The notes under the pieces: generated by a model
Told to the model about the DNA's origin: nothing
Seen by the model: the letters and a program-made list of their open reading frames with translations, nothing else
Databases searched by the model: none
Made by a program: the position numbers and the translations under genes
In this document: one piece after another, positions 27,121 through 36,356 of the stretch
Position numbering within the stretch: position 1 is the stretch's first letter
Layout: each line of letters begins with the position of its first letter
Assembly (NCBI GenBank): GCA_022600515.1
Contig: JAHZKG010000015.1
Span: 1-39,721 of the forward strand
Length of the DNA: 39,721 nucleotides
Direction of reading: 5' to 3'
Source: Gammaproteobacteria bacterium
GTDB taxonomy: Bacteria; Pseudomonadota; Gammaproteobacteria; Legionellales; Legionellaceae

Positions 27121-29502
27121 CTAAAATAAATCATGTGGTTGCATTTGTTTTTTAGTGGTTTTCTCATCAATATTTGGTGCAACAGTCGCATCATCAGGCA
27201 CTAAATCTTCCCGGAAATATTCATCAATGCTTGAAGCATTATTACTTGTATCAACCAAGCCTGTTTTAGCATTAATTTTTTTAATTACAATATGCTCGGG
27301 AACGGCGAGCGGCTCATCGGGTTTATCTTTTAAGGCAACGCGCATAAAGTCAACCCAAATAGGCAGGGTAACCCGTGAGGCGTATTCATGTAGAGAGATA
27401 GGGTTATCATATCCAACCCAGGCTGTTGTCACTAAATCAGGACTGTAGCCTGCAAACCAAGCATCTAATTGGTCGTTGGTTGTGCCTGTTTTTCCTCCAA
27501 TATCTTTGCGGTTTAAGACACGCGCACCGCGCGCAGTACCCACTTGGACGACTTCTCTTAGGGCTGTATTCATAAGAAAGGCCACTTCTTCTGATATGAC
27601 GCGGGGTGCTTGCATCGTAAACGGTTTATTATTTTCTGTTATATTCGAAGGCACGGCAGTTGGTGTGGCTTGCAGGAGAACATCGCCTTGGATATCGATG
27701 ATTTTATCGATTACATATGGCTCTACTTTATATCCATTGTTCGCAAATATGGCGTAAGCTGCAGCCAGGTCAAGTGGACTTATGGTTAAAGTACCAAGGG
27801 CGAGTGAGAGGGTATGGGGCAAGTCTTCTTTTTGAAAGCCAAAGCGACTTACAAAATCAATTGCATAATCAATGCCAATATCATCTAGAATGCGAATAGA
27901 AACCAAGTTGCGTGAGCTTGTAAGGCCGGCTTTAAGACGTGTTTGACCTGCGAATTGGTTGTTTGCATTATGTGGACGCCAGAGCCCTTCTTGGCTTGGA
28001 TCGTCCATGGCGATTGGGGCGTCATTAATAAGGGTTGCCAGTGTGTAGCCTTTGGATAGTGCGCCTGCATAAATAAACGGTTTGAAGCTAGAACCTGGTT
28101 GTCTGTCTGCTTGTGTGGCGCGGTTGAATTTACTGCGTTGAAAATTAAAACCACCAACCAAGGCTTCTATTGAGCCGTTTTTTGGGTTTAAGGCAACCAA
28201 TGCAGCTTCTACTTGGGGTAGTTGTGAGAGCCCCCATGTTTTATTTTTATTTTTCTTAATGTAGATAATATCACCAATTGAAACAATAGTTGATGCTTTT
28301 TCTGGCTGTTTTCCAACCCAGCCTTTTTTCAGCGCTGGGCGCGCCCAGTTGAGTCCAGACCAAGGCAATGTAATGGTTTCACCGTGTTTGTTCAGTACAT
28401 CAACGGCTTTGTCTTCAACCGATAGAACAATAGCCGGTTCTAATTGATTGACGGTAGGATAAGGCTTAAATATTTTTTTCAATGCTTTGTCTGAGTAGCT
28501 CTCCTGTGGCGTTATTTTAGAAACAGGGCCACGGTAGCCATGTCTTTTGTCATAATCTAAAAGATGTGTTTCGATAGTGGTATTCGCATTTTTTTGTAGG
28601 GTTGCATTTATCGTTGTATAGACTTTATATCCACGTGTATAGGCATCAGAACCAAAGTGGTCATACAGCGACTGGCGAATCATTTCTGCAACATAAGGCG
28701 CATCAACTTCTGTTTTAATGCCATGAAAGCTTGCGGTCAGCGGTTCATGAATGGCTTCTTGAAACACTTCTTCTGTTATGAACTCGTTTTCACGTAAACG
28801 TTCTAGTACATGGTTACGGCGTTTTAACGCGGCTTTAGGGTTGTAGATAGGGTTTTGTGAAGAAGGGGCTTGTGGGAGGCCAGCGAGCATGGCTAACTGT
28901 GCTACGGTTAGTTCGTTTAATCGTTTGCCATAATAGACTTGTGATGCTGCAGCAACGCCATAAGCACGGTTACCAAGATAAATTTTATTTAAATAGAGCT
29001 CAAGTATTTTTTCTTTACTTAATTCACGGTCTATTTTGATGGCCAGTAAGATTTCATTGAATTTTCTAAGAAATGTTTTTTTACGGTTGAGAAAAAAATT
29101 ACGGGCAACCTGCATCGTAATCGTACTACCACCTTGTGATTTTGTGCCGGTTTGAATCATACGAACGGCGGCACGTCCAAGGCCTAAAATATCGACCCCT
29201 GGGTGTTCAAAAAATCGTTGGTCTTCGGTTGCAAGCACGGCATGTACGAGCGTTTGTGGGATTTCATCATAGCTGACGGGAATTCGTTTTTTTTCGCCAT
29301 ATTCTTGAATCAGTTGACCGTCTTGTGTATAAATTTGTAGCGGTACTTGAAGCTGGATTGTTTTGAGTGAGTCGACATTAGGTAATTGACTTTCTGCATA
29401 GATGTAAACAAATCCGAAGCAAATTAATAAGAAAAAAGAAATGCTGATGAGTGTCCAAAGGCCTCGGCGCCAAAAAAGAGAAAGAGGTTTTTTCATAGTC
29501 AT
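27121..29502 (-). CDS. mrcA: Penicillin-binding protein 1A (bifunctional)
   Basis: A class A PBP that polymerises glycan strands from lipid II and crosslinks the peptides in the periplasm. The 793-aa product has a short cytoplasmic start and a membrane anchor (about 15-37). The GT51 domain carries TEDQRFFEHPG (catalytic Glu93), GGSTITMQ (124-131), RKFNEILLAIKI, LELYLNKIYLG and RRNHVL. The OB-like insert typical of PBP1A (about 310-430) follows. The transpeptidase has SSFK (Ser471, Lys474), SRN (530-532) and KTGT (671-674). All catalytic residues are intact. It is monocistronic. Confidence 0.96.
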   Translation of the reverse strand: MTMKKPLSLFWRRGLWTLISISFFLLICFGFVYIYAESQLPNVDSLKTIQLQVPLQIYTQDGQLIQEYGEKKRIPVSYDEIPQTLVHAVLATEDQRFFEHPGVDILGLGRAAVRMIQTGTKSQGGSTITMQVARNFFLNRKKTFLRKFNEILLAIKIDRELSKEKILELYLNKIYLGNRAYGVAAASQVYYGKRLNELTVAQLAMLAGLPQAPSSQNPIYNPKAALKRRNHVLERLRENEFITEEVFQEAIHEPLTASFHGIKTEVDAPYVAEMIRQSLYDHFGSDAYTRGYKVYTTINATLQKNANTTIETHLLDYDKRHGYRGPVSKITPQESYSDKALKKIFKPYPTVNQLEPAIVLSVEDKAVDVLNKHGETITLPWSGLNWARPALKKGWVGKQPEKASTIVSIGDIIYIKKNKNKTWGLSQLPQVEAALVALNPKNGSIEALVGGFNFQRSKFNRATQADRQPGSSFKPFIYAGALSKGYTLATLINDAPIAMDDPSQEGLWRPHNANNQFAGQTRLKAGLTSSRNLVSIRILDDIGIDYAIDFVSRFGFQKEDLPHTLSLALGTLTISPLDLAAAYAIFANNGYKVEPYVIDKIIDIQGDVLLQATPTAVPSNITENNKPFTMQAPRVISEEVAFLMNTALREVVQVGTARGARVLNRKDIGGKTGTTNDQLDAWFAGYSPDLVTTAWVGYDNPISLHEYASRVTLPIWVDFMRVALKDKPDEPLAVPEHIVIKKINAKTGLVDTSNNASSIDEYFREDLVPDDATVAPNIDEKTTKKQMQPHDLF

Positions 29503-29576
29503 AGTGATAGAAGACTCAGGTTATTTTAATGTTTAATCTAATATTAAAGATAGTATAAAAAACAGTATAATTGATT

Positions 29577-30323
29577 TTATACGAGTGGAGCAAAAAATCG
29601 CGCTGTAAGGCTGGGATCATTAAACTCCTCGCCAAAGCCTTCATCAGGTTCTGCATCAGAGCCTTCATAGGTGTGTATGGTTTGTTGTAGTATTTTATTT
29701 TGCTTTAAAAGTGCTATAATTTGAGACTGATTGGTTTCTGCATGCGCTTGTATGATTGTTTCTAGTGTTTGCATTTTATTATGTAGCGCATTGATTAAAA
29801 ACAGCTGGTGTAGGTGGTTGTAAAGATTTTGATGGCTTGCAGGTATATCAATTTTTAATGTATCAAAAAAGGTTTCAAGTGCGCGTTTTGCATTGCCTCG
29901 GGCCGGCATATTGGTTTGAATGTTTTTAAGATAGGTTGTTAGTTTTTCTTTGGGTGATTGAAGCGTAAATAGATTGGCATTGGCGAAATGTGTATTGATA
30001 CAGTCATCTATGATGGAGAGAATTTTTTTAAGTTGCATAAGCAGTAGCGTTCGGGTGTTATTGGTTTCTGTTGCTTTATGTATATAGGTATCTAAACAAG
30101 CGTCTCGCTGTAAGGGCGGTTCTTGAAGTAAGCTTTTGGCCAGAGAGAGGGTCGAGGAGGCTTGAAGTTGGTTATCAATTTGAGCCCATGTTTCACTGGT
30201 ATCTCCTGCTGCTTTATGCTCGCTAAGCGTAAGAGACTCGTCAGTGTTTTCTTCACAAGTATAACGATAGTAATCAAGAATGACCTGAATTGTGGCACAT
30301 TGTAACTCTTCGAAGGTTTCCAT
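29577..30323 (-). CDS. Helical 248-aa protein of unknown function
   Basis: I recognise no family. The protein lacks a signal peptide and membrane segments and is predicted almost entirely helical, with coiled-coil-like stretches (about 95-120 and 185-225). The C-terminus is acidic (EGSDAEPDEGFGEEF), followed by a short hydrophobic end, FFAPLV. An acidic patch near the C-terminus is a known trait of many type IV (Dot/Icm) effectors, but no secretion gene is in view. The ATG at 30323 is preferred because AAAGGA lies 5 bases before it; a TTG at 30341 would add six residues. Confidence 0.65.
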   Translation of the reverse strand: METFEELQCATIQVILDYYRYTCEENTDESLTLSEHKAAGDTSETWAQIDNQLQASSTLSLAKSLLQEPPLQRDACLDTYIHKATETNNTRTLLLMQLKKILSIIDDCINTHFANANLFTLQSPKEKLTTYLKNIQTNMPARGNAKRALETFFDTLKIDIPASHQNLYNHLHQLFLINALHNKMQTLETIIQAHAETNQSQIIALLKQNKILQQTIHTYEGSDAEPDEGFGEEFNDPSLTARFFAPLV

Positions 30324-30503
30324 GGCTGTCCTTTGTTTCAAAAAGTTTTGCTATTTTAATTGTACGTGAAAGAAAATTAACATAGCTCTTTATTTAAAGC
30401 GAATTATCTTGAAAACAAAAGGCTTTAAAAATTCCAATTTTTCAAAACTTAAGGTACTATTCTAACGCGTCGTATAAGGAAAGGATGTGATGAAGCAAAG
30501 CAC

Positions 30504-30593
30504 GTGCTAGAATTGCTGCGTGACACTCAATGGGGTTTATTTTGGTTGGATGTTGAGAATAGAGGTATGTCATTAAATTATGAGCATCGTTAA
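30504..30593 (+). other. Possible 29-codon upstream frame overlapping aroK
   Basis: A GTG-initiated frame ends at TAA 30591-30593, overlapping the aroK ATG (30580) by 14 bases. Its product would be VLELLRDTQWGLFWLDVENR-like at the start and ends SLNYEHR. It contains two Trp, one Phe and one Tyr in 29 residues. The start codon is weak, with no clear Shine-Dalgarno sequence. It could be a leader peptide coupled to aroK, or the end of a decayed gene. Low confidence. Confidence 0.25.
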
Positions 30594-31104
30594 AGTACGT
30601 AATATCTTTCTAATTGGGCCTATGGGTGCCGGTAAAAGTACAATTGGCCGAACCTTGGCAAGAGAATTGAAACTTGATTTCTATGATTCAGATGAAGTCA
30701 TTGAAGAGCGCGCAGGCGCTGACTTATCTTGGATATTTGACGTGGAAGGCGACGAAGGGTTTAGCCGACGCGAGCAAAAGGTTATCGAGGAATTAACTCA
30801 AAAAACGAACATCGTGTTGGCAACTGGCGGTGGTGTTATCATGACACCTGAAAATCGCAATGCGTTGGCAGCAAGAGGCACCGTTATTTATTTACGAACG
30901 TCGTTGCAACAGCAGTTTGAGCGAACCAAGCGAGATACCAAACGTCCATTATTGCAAACCAGTGATCTAGAAGGGCGTCTTGAAAGTTTGCGAGATGAGC
31001 GAGAGCCTTTTTATGAAGAGTTGGCTGATGTGAGCTTTGAAACAGATAAATTAACAGTAAAAGCGGTCACGAATAATATTGTAAAGCATATTTATGGTGA
31101 GTAG
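30580..31104 (+). CDS. aroK: Shikimate kinase
   Basis: AroK phosphorylates shikimate with ATP in the aromatic amino-acid pathway. The 174-aa product has Walker A GPMGAGKS (13-20), the shikimate-binding Asp-Ser-Asp segment (about 36-38), Arg in GFSRREQKV, the ATGGGV turn near residue 84, and the lid Arg in KRPLL. The usual downstream partner aroB is missing, with a universal stress gene in its place. The ribosome binding site is poorly spaced (GAGGT about 14 bases upstream), in line with possible coupling to the small upstream frame. Confidence 0.96.
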   Translation: MSIVKVRNIFLIGPMGAGKSTIGRTLARELKLDFYDSDEVIEERAGADLSWIFDVEGDEGFSRREQKVIEELTQKTNIVLATGGGVIMTPENRNALAARGTVIYLRTSLQQQFERTKRDTKRPLLQTSDLEGRLESLRDEREPFYEELADVSFETDKLTVKAVTNNIVKHIYGE

Positions 31105-31155
31105 TTTTGTTTGATGACTAAGAATCCCAGATAAGCGCTAATAAAGGAGAAGAGC

Positions 31156-31587
31156 ATGTATAAAAAAGTATTGTTCGCGACGGATTTTGATGAAGTGGGT
31201 GTAAGTGCCGCGCATAAGGCGAAGAAAATCGCAGATGAAAATCAGGCCGAATTACTTTTAGTACATGTGGTTGAACCAATTCCAGCATATGCTTATCCAG
31301 GATTTGCAGGGTTTGCAGAGGTGGAAGTGTCTATTCGTGAGCAAGCGGAAAAAGAATTGAATGCCTTAGCAGATCAGTTGGGTGTTGATGCGAAGCATCG
31401 GTTACTTGAGTTTGGTTCGGTGAAAAATGAAATTGTAAGGCTAGCTGACGAGCATCAGGTTGATTTGATTGTCGCTGGAAGTCACGGAAAGCATGGACTG
31501 GCTTTATTACTCGGTTCAACAGCGAATGCCATTTTACATGGATCGCACTGTGATATGCTGATTGTTCAGCCTAATATCAAAGATTAA
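31156..31587 (+). CDS. Universal stress protein (UspA family)
   Basis: A 143-aa cytoplasmic protein of the UspA fold. It starts YKKVLFATDF with the ATP-contacting Asp. The nucleotide-binding pattern G-x2-G-x9-G-S-T is complete (AGSHGKHGLALLLGSTANAI, about 107-126), so it should be an ATP-binding type. AAAGGAGAAGAGC gives a strong ribosome binding site. Usp proteins support survival in starvation and oxidative stress; the specific role here is unknown. Confidence 0.94.
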   Translation: MYKKVLFATDFDEVGVSAAHKAKKIADENQAELLLVHVVEPIPAYAYPGFAGFAEVEVSIREQAEKELNALADQLGVDAKHRLLEFGSVKNEIVRLADEHQVDLIVAGSHGKHGLALLLGSTANAILHGSHCDMLIVQPNIKD

Positions 31588-31617
31588 AAAATTATTTGAG
31601 TTAGATTAAAAAATTAT
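31581..31617 (+). repeat. 22-bp tandem duplication across the usp-ribF junction
   Basis: AGATTAAAAAATTAT occurs at 31581-31595 and 31603-31617, so a 22-bp unit has been partly duplicated. The first copy contains the stress-protein stop codon and the second contains the first bases of the ribF ATG. The duplication sets the spacing before ribF, where no strong Shine-Dalgarno sequence is visible. Confidence 0.8.
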
Positions 31618-32575
31618 GCGGTTGCTACGAGGGGTTCATTCTGCGACGTGTCTAAAGACAGATACAGTGGCAACAATTGGTAATTTTGACGGGGTGCATT
31701 GCGGGCATCAGGTGCTTTTGCAGGCGCTAAAAAAAGAAGCGAGCCGTCAAAAATTACCCACACTGGTTGTGTTATTTGAACCCCAGCCGTATGAATATTT
31801 TCAGCATGCATCGCCTACAGCAAGACTCACACATTTCAAAGAAAAATGGCGACAATTACAACGACTGGATATTGATTATGTTGCTTGTTTGCGGTTTAAC
31901 GATGCATTGGCTTCGATGTCTGCACATGATTTTGCTCATCAGTTAATTTTTTCACATCTTCGGGTTAAAACATTATTCATTGGTGAAGATTTTCGCTTTG
32001 GCTCTGAGCGTGCGGGAGATGTTAATTTACTGAAACACATAGCAGAAGATGTAGACGCTGAACTGACGATTTATCCTGATGTGCTATCAGAGAAGGCACG
32101 TATTAGCTCAACACGCATTCGCGAGATGCTCAATGCCAGTGCTTTAACGCAAGCGGCAACGCTTTTAGGGCGCTCATATAGCATGTATGGTCGCGTGGTC
32201 GAAGGAGATAAACTGGGCCGAACGTTTGGTGTGCCTACGGCTAACATAAGGGCTGGGCGTACGGTACTTCCTATGACAGGCGTTTTTTGTGTGAGCGTTA
32301 AGCGCTCAAACGGATTGGTTTATCAAGGGGTTGCTAATTTAGGGCGCCGACCAACTGTAGATGGATTGACGAATCGCTTAGAAGTTCACTTGTTTGATTT
32401 TGATGGTTCGTTGTATGGAGAACATTTAGAGGTGTTTTTTTTACACCAGTTGCGAGGTGAGGTAAAATTCTCTTCGCTTGAGGCACTTATTATCCAAATT
32501 AAAGCAGATATTGTGGAAGCTCGTGCCTTGTTTCCTCGTTTAATAGATGCGTTTCCAGTTAGAGTAACCTCATGA
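31616..32575 (+). CDS. ribF: Bifunctional riboflavin kinase/FAD synthetase
   Basis: RibF makes FMN from riboflavin and then FAD. The 319-aa product has the N-terminal nucleotidyltransferase domain with [10 protein letters not shown] (22-31), [13 protein letters not shown] and SSTRIREML. The C-terminal flavokinase domain has [15 protein letters not shown] and ends with the [13 protein letters not shown] strand and IQIKADI helix. It overlaps ileS by four bases (ATGA), the conserved ribF-ileS-lspA order. Its products serve NadB and probably the nitroreductase encoded nearby. Confidence 0.97.
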   Translation: MRLLRGVHSATCLKTDTVATIGNFDGVHCGHQVLLQALKKEASRQKLPTLVVLFEPQPYEYFQHASPTARLTHFKEKWRQLQRLDIDYVACLRFNDALASMSAHDFAHQLIFSHLRVKTLFIGEDFRFGSERAGDVNLLKHIAEDVDAELTIYPDVLSEKARISSTRIREMLNASALTQAATLLGRSYSMYGRVVEGDKLGRTFGVPTANIRAGRTVLPMTGVFCVSVKRSNGLVYQGVANLGRRPTVDGLTNRLEVHLFDFDGSLYGEHLEVFFLHQLRGEVKFSSLEALIIQIKADIVEARALFPRLIDAFPVRVTS

Positions 32576-35391
32576 CCGAACAGACCCAAGCTATGGATTA
32601 TAAAAGTACTTTAAATTTACCGCATACGGCTTTTCCAATGAAAGCTAATCTTGCTGGCCGAGAGCCCGCACGTTTGGCCGGTTGGCAAAGTGCGGCGCTA
32701 TATGAACAAATTCGTGTGGCGCGTCGAGGCGAAAAGCAGTTTATTTTACATGATGGTCCGCCGTATGCTAATGGTCATTTGCACGCAGGCCATGCGCTGA
32801 ATAAAATCCTAAAAGATATTATTGTTAAATCTAAAACCATGAGCGGCTATGACGCGCCGTATCGTCCAGGTTGGGATTGCCATGGTTTACCTATTGAGCT
32901 TAACGTTGAGAAAAAAGTAGGCAAGGCCGGTGTTAAAGTGGACGCTAAAACGTTTCGTCTGCATTGTAGAAAATATGCCAGTAGTCAGATAGATATTCAA
33001 AAAAGTGAGTTTGAGCGTTTAGGTGTAGTAGGTGAGTGGCAAAACCCATATATCACAATGGATTATCACTATGAAGCCAATGTGGTTCGGGCGTTGGGTC
33101 AAATTTTAGCAGGCGGTCATTTGCAGCAAGGCTTTAAACCGGTGCACTGGTGTCTTGATTGTCGTTCTGCATTGGCTGAAGCTGAAGTGGAATATGAAGA
33201 CAAGCAATCACCTTCTATTGATGTTGCGTTTAAAGCAGAAGCGAATCAAGCAGTATTAGCCGGTTTTAATTTAGATGATAAAAAAACCGTTATTGTTCCT
33301 ATTTGGACAACAACCCCTTGGACCTTGCCGGCCAATGAAGCCGTTTCGCTGCATCCTGAGCTGATGTATGCTTTGATTGATACAGGCACACAATATTTTG
33401 TTATTGCGAAAGAATTAGTTGAGTCGGTTTGTGCGCGTTATGGAATAGCTGAGTGGACGGTATCTGCCGAAATTGAAGGCGCCGCATTAGAAAATATACG
33501 CTTACAACATCCATTATTTGATGATAGAACTGTACCGGTTGTTTTGAGCACTCATGTGACCACAGAGTCAGGTACGGGTTGTGTGCATACAGCACCTGCA
33601 CATGGTCCTGATGATTATTTGGTGGGTTTAAAATATAAATTGCCTTGTGCAAATCCTGTGTTAGGCAATGGAAATTACACAGAAGAAACGCCTTTGTTTG
33701 CTGGTCTATCTGTTCGAAATTCAGATAAAATTATTTTAGAAACACTTCGCGACCGCCGCGTGTTATTACATGATGTTGTGTTATCCCATAGCTATCCCCA
33801 TTGTTGGCGTCATAAATCACCGATTATTTTTCGGGCAACACCGCAATGGTTTATTGGTATGGATAAAGCGGGTTTACGTACAGCTTTACTTGATCAAATT
33901 AGCACGGTCACTTGGATACCTGGGTGGGGTGAAGCACGCATTCGAAGTATGGTTGAAGGCAGGCCCGATTGGTGCATCTCACGGCAGCGTGCATGGGGTA
34001 TTCCGATTCCGTTTTTCATGCATCGCACCACGGGTGAGCTACACCCAGAGACACCAGCCTTGCTTGAGGCTGTGGCCCTTAAAATTGAAGACGGCGGCAT
34101 TGAAGCATGGTTCGAGTTAAACCCAGCTGAATTACTGGGTGATGCGCATGAAGACTACGAAAAATCGATGGATGTCTTAGATGTATGGTTTGACTCAGGG
34201 GTTTCACATCGAACAGTTTTAAACCCTGATGGCGGCAACCAGGTGGTGGCTGATTTATATCTAGAAGGTTCCGATCAGCATCGAGGTTGGTTTAACTCAT
34301 CACTCACCACAGCGGTTGGAATGAATAATGTACCGCCTTATCGCTCAGTATTAACCCATGGATATACGGTTGATTCGGATGGTAAAAAATTCTCAAAATC
34401 CAAAGGAAATTATGTTGCCTTAGACAAACTCATCAAACAATATGGCGCTGATATTTTACGTTTATGGGTGGCTTCTGCAGACTACAAGCAGGATGTGAGT
34501 TTATCCGAAGAAATTATTAAGCGTAATGCCGATGTGTATCGCCGCATTCGTAATACCATGCGATTTTTGCTCTCTAATTTATTTGATTTTGAATTTGAAC
34601 GTGATAGTTTGCCAGTGTCAGAGTGGGTTAAGATCGATAAGTTCATTGTTGCACGAGCACAGGCGTTACAAGCTGAAGTGTTAGCTGCTTATGAAACGTA
34701 TCAGTTTCATTTGATTTATCAAAAAATCCATCAATTTTGTGCGATTGATTTGGGTGGCTTTTATCTAGATATTATTAAAGACAGGCAGTACACAACGGCT
34801 GAAAATAGCGTTGCACGACGCTCTTGTCAAAATGCGATGTATCATATTATTCACATGCTGGTGCGTTTGTTGGCGCCTATTTTGTCGTTTACTGCAGATG
34901 AAGTGTGGGATGTTTTGCCGGGTAAAACAGATAATCCTTTGTTTTTAGAAACATGGTATACGGCGTGGCCTGAAGGATTGGCCGAATCTGATGCAATTAA
35001 TTGGGATGAAATTTATAGCATTCGAGAAGCAGTAAACCAGGCCTTAGAAATTGCACGAAAAGGCGGTGTTATTGGCTCTGCTCTTGCCGCAGAAATAGAT
35101 TTATATGTGGATGACACAACGCGTGCAATGCTTGAGCCTTTGGGCGAAGAATTACGATTTGTGTTGATTACATCAGGCGTTAATTTATTATCGTTGGATG
35201 ATAAGCCAGATGATGTATTAGACAGCGCTATGTCAGGGCTTGCTGTAAGCGTTAAATCCTCGAATGCAACCAAATGTGTAAGATGCTGGCATCGCGTGGA
35301 TGATATTGGTGAAAACACGCAGCATCCTGGGCTATGCGGACGCTGTATCACTAATCTATCAGGTGCAGGAGAAGCAAGGACTTGGGCATGA
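32572..35391 (+). CDS. ileS: Isoleucyl-tRNA synthetase
   Basis: Charges tRNA-Ile; class Ia. The 939-aa product is the usual bacterial length. It has [20 protein letters not shown] with the HIGH-type HAGH (71-74), the CP1 editing domain (including [17 protein letters not shown] and [10 protein letters not shown]), KFSKS (606-610), and a C-terminal zinc finger with Cys902, Cys905, Cys922 and Cys925. That zinc-binding end and the sequence type match the common bacterial (mupirocin-sensitive type) IleS; drug response was not assessed. It overlaps ribF and lspA. Confidence 0.98.
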   Translation: MTEQTQAMDYKSTLNLPHTAFPMKANLAGREPARLAGWQSAALYEQIRVARRGEKQFILHDGPPYANGHLHAGHALNKILKDIIVKSKTMSGYDAPYRPGWDCHGLPIELNVEKKVGKAGVKVDAKTFRLHCRKYASSQIDIQKSEFERLGVVGEWQNPYITMDYHYEANVVRALGQILAGGHLQQGFKPVHWCLDCRSALAEAEVEYEDKQSPSIDVAFKAEANQAVLAGFNLDDKKTVIVPIWTTTPWTLPANEAVSLHPELMYALIDTGTQYFVIAKELVESVCARYGIAEWTVSAEIEGAALENIRLQHPLFDDRTVPVVLSTHVTTESGTGCVHTAPAHGPDDYLVGLKYKLPCANPVLGNGNYTEETPLFAGLSVRNSDKIILETLRDRRVLLHDVVLSHSYPHCWRHKSPIIFRATPQWFIGMDKAGLRTALLDQISTVTWIPGWGEARIRSMVEGRPDWCISRQRAWGIPIPFFMHRTTGELHPETPALLEAVALKIEDGGIEAWFELNPAELLGDAHEDYEKSMDVLDVWFDSGVSHRTVLNPDGGNQVVADLYLEGSDQHRGWFNSSLTTAVGMNNVPPYRSVLTHGYTVDSDGKKFSKSKGNYVALDKLIKQYGADILRLWVASADYKQDVSLSEEIIKRNADVYRRIRNTMRFLLSNLFDFEFERDSLPVSEWVKIDKFIVARAQALQAEVLAAYETYQFHLIYQKIHQFCAIDLGGFYLDIIKDRQYTTAENSVARRSCQNAMYHIIHMLVRLLAPILSFTADEVWDVLPGKTDNPLFLETWYTAWPEGLAESDAINWDEIYSIREAVNQALEIARKGGVIGSALAAEIDLYVDDTTRAMLEPLGEELRFVLITSGVNLLSLDDKPDDVLDSAMSGLAVSVKSSNATKCVRCWHRVDDIGENTQHPGLCGRCITNLSGAGEARTWA

Positions 35392-35852
35392 AAAAAGCCA
35401 TTGCGTTGTTACTGAGTGTATTTGTTGTTTTGTTAGATCAACTCACAAAATATTGGGCGATGATGCATTTAATGCCGTACGAATCAGTTGCTGTTTTTCC
35501 TATGTTCTCTTGGACCCTTGCTTTTAACTCAGGCTCTGCATTTAGCTTTTTAGCCGAGTCAGGAAGTTGGCATACCTGGTTTTTTTCAGGCTTTAGTGCA
35601 CTCGTGAGCATTGGCTTGATTGTATGGATTATTCGTTTAGCGCCGAAGTTATTCACACAAATGCTCGCGCTTGCTTTGATTTTAGGCGGCGCAGTTGGGA
35701 ATTTAATCGATCGCATTAGATTGGGCTATGTGATTGATTTTTTAGATGTTTTTTACAAAACGCATCATTGGCCTGTGTTTAATTTAGCGGATAGCGCCAT
35801 CTGTATCGGCGGTGTTTGGCTCGCTATTTTATGGGCGCGTGAAAAACCCTAG
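35388..35852 (+). CDS. lspA: Lipoprotein signal peptidase (signal peptidase II)
   Basis: LspA removes the signal peptide of lipidated prolipoproteins such as LptE in the inner membrane. The 154-aa product has four membrane segments. Conserved blocks are [20 protein letters not shown], and the two catalytic Asp blocks [16 protein letters not shown] and FNLADSAI. The ATG at 35388 overlaps the ileS stop (ATGA); a TTG two codons earlier is a less likely start. A weak hairpin and a T run follow at about 35854-35882, before the convergent folK. Confidence 0.96.
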   Translation: MKKAIALLLSVFVVLLDQLTKYWAMMHLMPYESVAVFPMFSWTLAFNSGSAFSFLAESGSWHTWFFSGFSALVSIGLIVWIIRLAPKLFTQMLALALILGGAVGNLIDRIRLGYVIDFLDVFYKTHHWPVFNLADSAICIGGVWLAILWAREKP

Positions 35853-35879
35853 TAAAGCGCCATGTTAGAGGCTTGTTTT

Positions 35880-36356
35880 TTATTCTGCAATATAACGCGT
35901 TGTGAGTGCTTCAAGGCAGTGATTTAAATTGCGTCCATCAGGCAAGCTTGCCTCAGGCCATAAATCAAGTAGCGGTACCAAGACAAAATCACGTAGGTGG
36001 AGTCTTGGATGTGGAATGGTTAGATTGGATGTTTCTATCGTTTGTGTGCCATAGAGCAAAATATCAATATCAATCGTACGTGCATCAAAGCGCTTTAATC
36101 GCAGGCGCCTTTGCTGATTTTCAAGTAGGTTACAGTGCTTAAGTAAATCATATGCAGACAAATCTGTCACAAGAAAAACCACCGCATTGTAATACATGGG
36201 CTGCTCAGTGGAAACACCGGCTGGTATGCTGTGATACACAGGTGACACGGCTTTAAAACGAGAGCAAGGCAATGCCTGTAGTGCTTTGATTGCAAGCTGA
36301 ATCTGTTGTTTTGGATTATCTAAATTGCTTCCGAGCCCTAAGTAACACCGGATCAT
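35880..36356 (-). CDS. folK: HPPK: hydroxymethyl-dihydropterin pyrophosphokinase
   Basis: FolK transfers pyrophosphate from ATP to 6-hydroxymethyl-dihydropterin in folate synthesis. The 158-aa product has YLGLGSNLDNP at the N-terminus, the pterin-binding VSPVYHS, and the metal and ATP site RFDARTIDIDILLYG (with the paired Asp), then IPHPRLHLRDFVLVPL. It overlaps pcnB by four bases (ATGA), the usual gammaproteobacterial pcnB-folK order. Confidence 0.96.
   Translation of the reverse strand: MIRCYLGLGSNLDNPKQQIQLAIKALQALPCSRFKAVSPVYHSIPAGVSTEQPMYYNAVVFLVTDLSAYDLLKHCNLLENQQRRLRLKRFDARTIDIDILLYGTQTIETSNLTIPHPRLHLRDFVLVPLLDLWPEASLPDGRNLNHCLEALTTRYIAE

Noticed and set aside
27091..27124. TTAGGG/CCCTAA inverted repeat and a small GGGCT-GT-AGCCC hairpin as a mobile relic
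   Set aside because: The repeat is only 6 bp and includes both stop codons of convergent genes, which could arise by chance; it may weakly assist termination.
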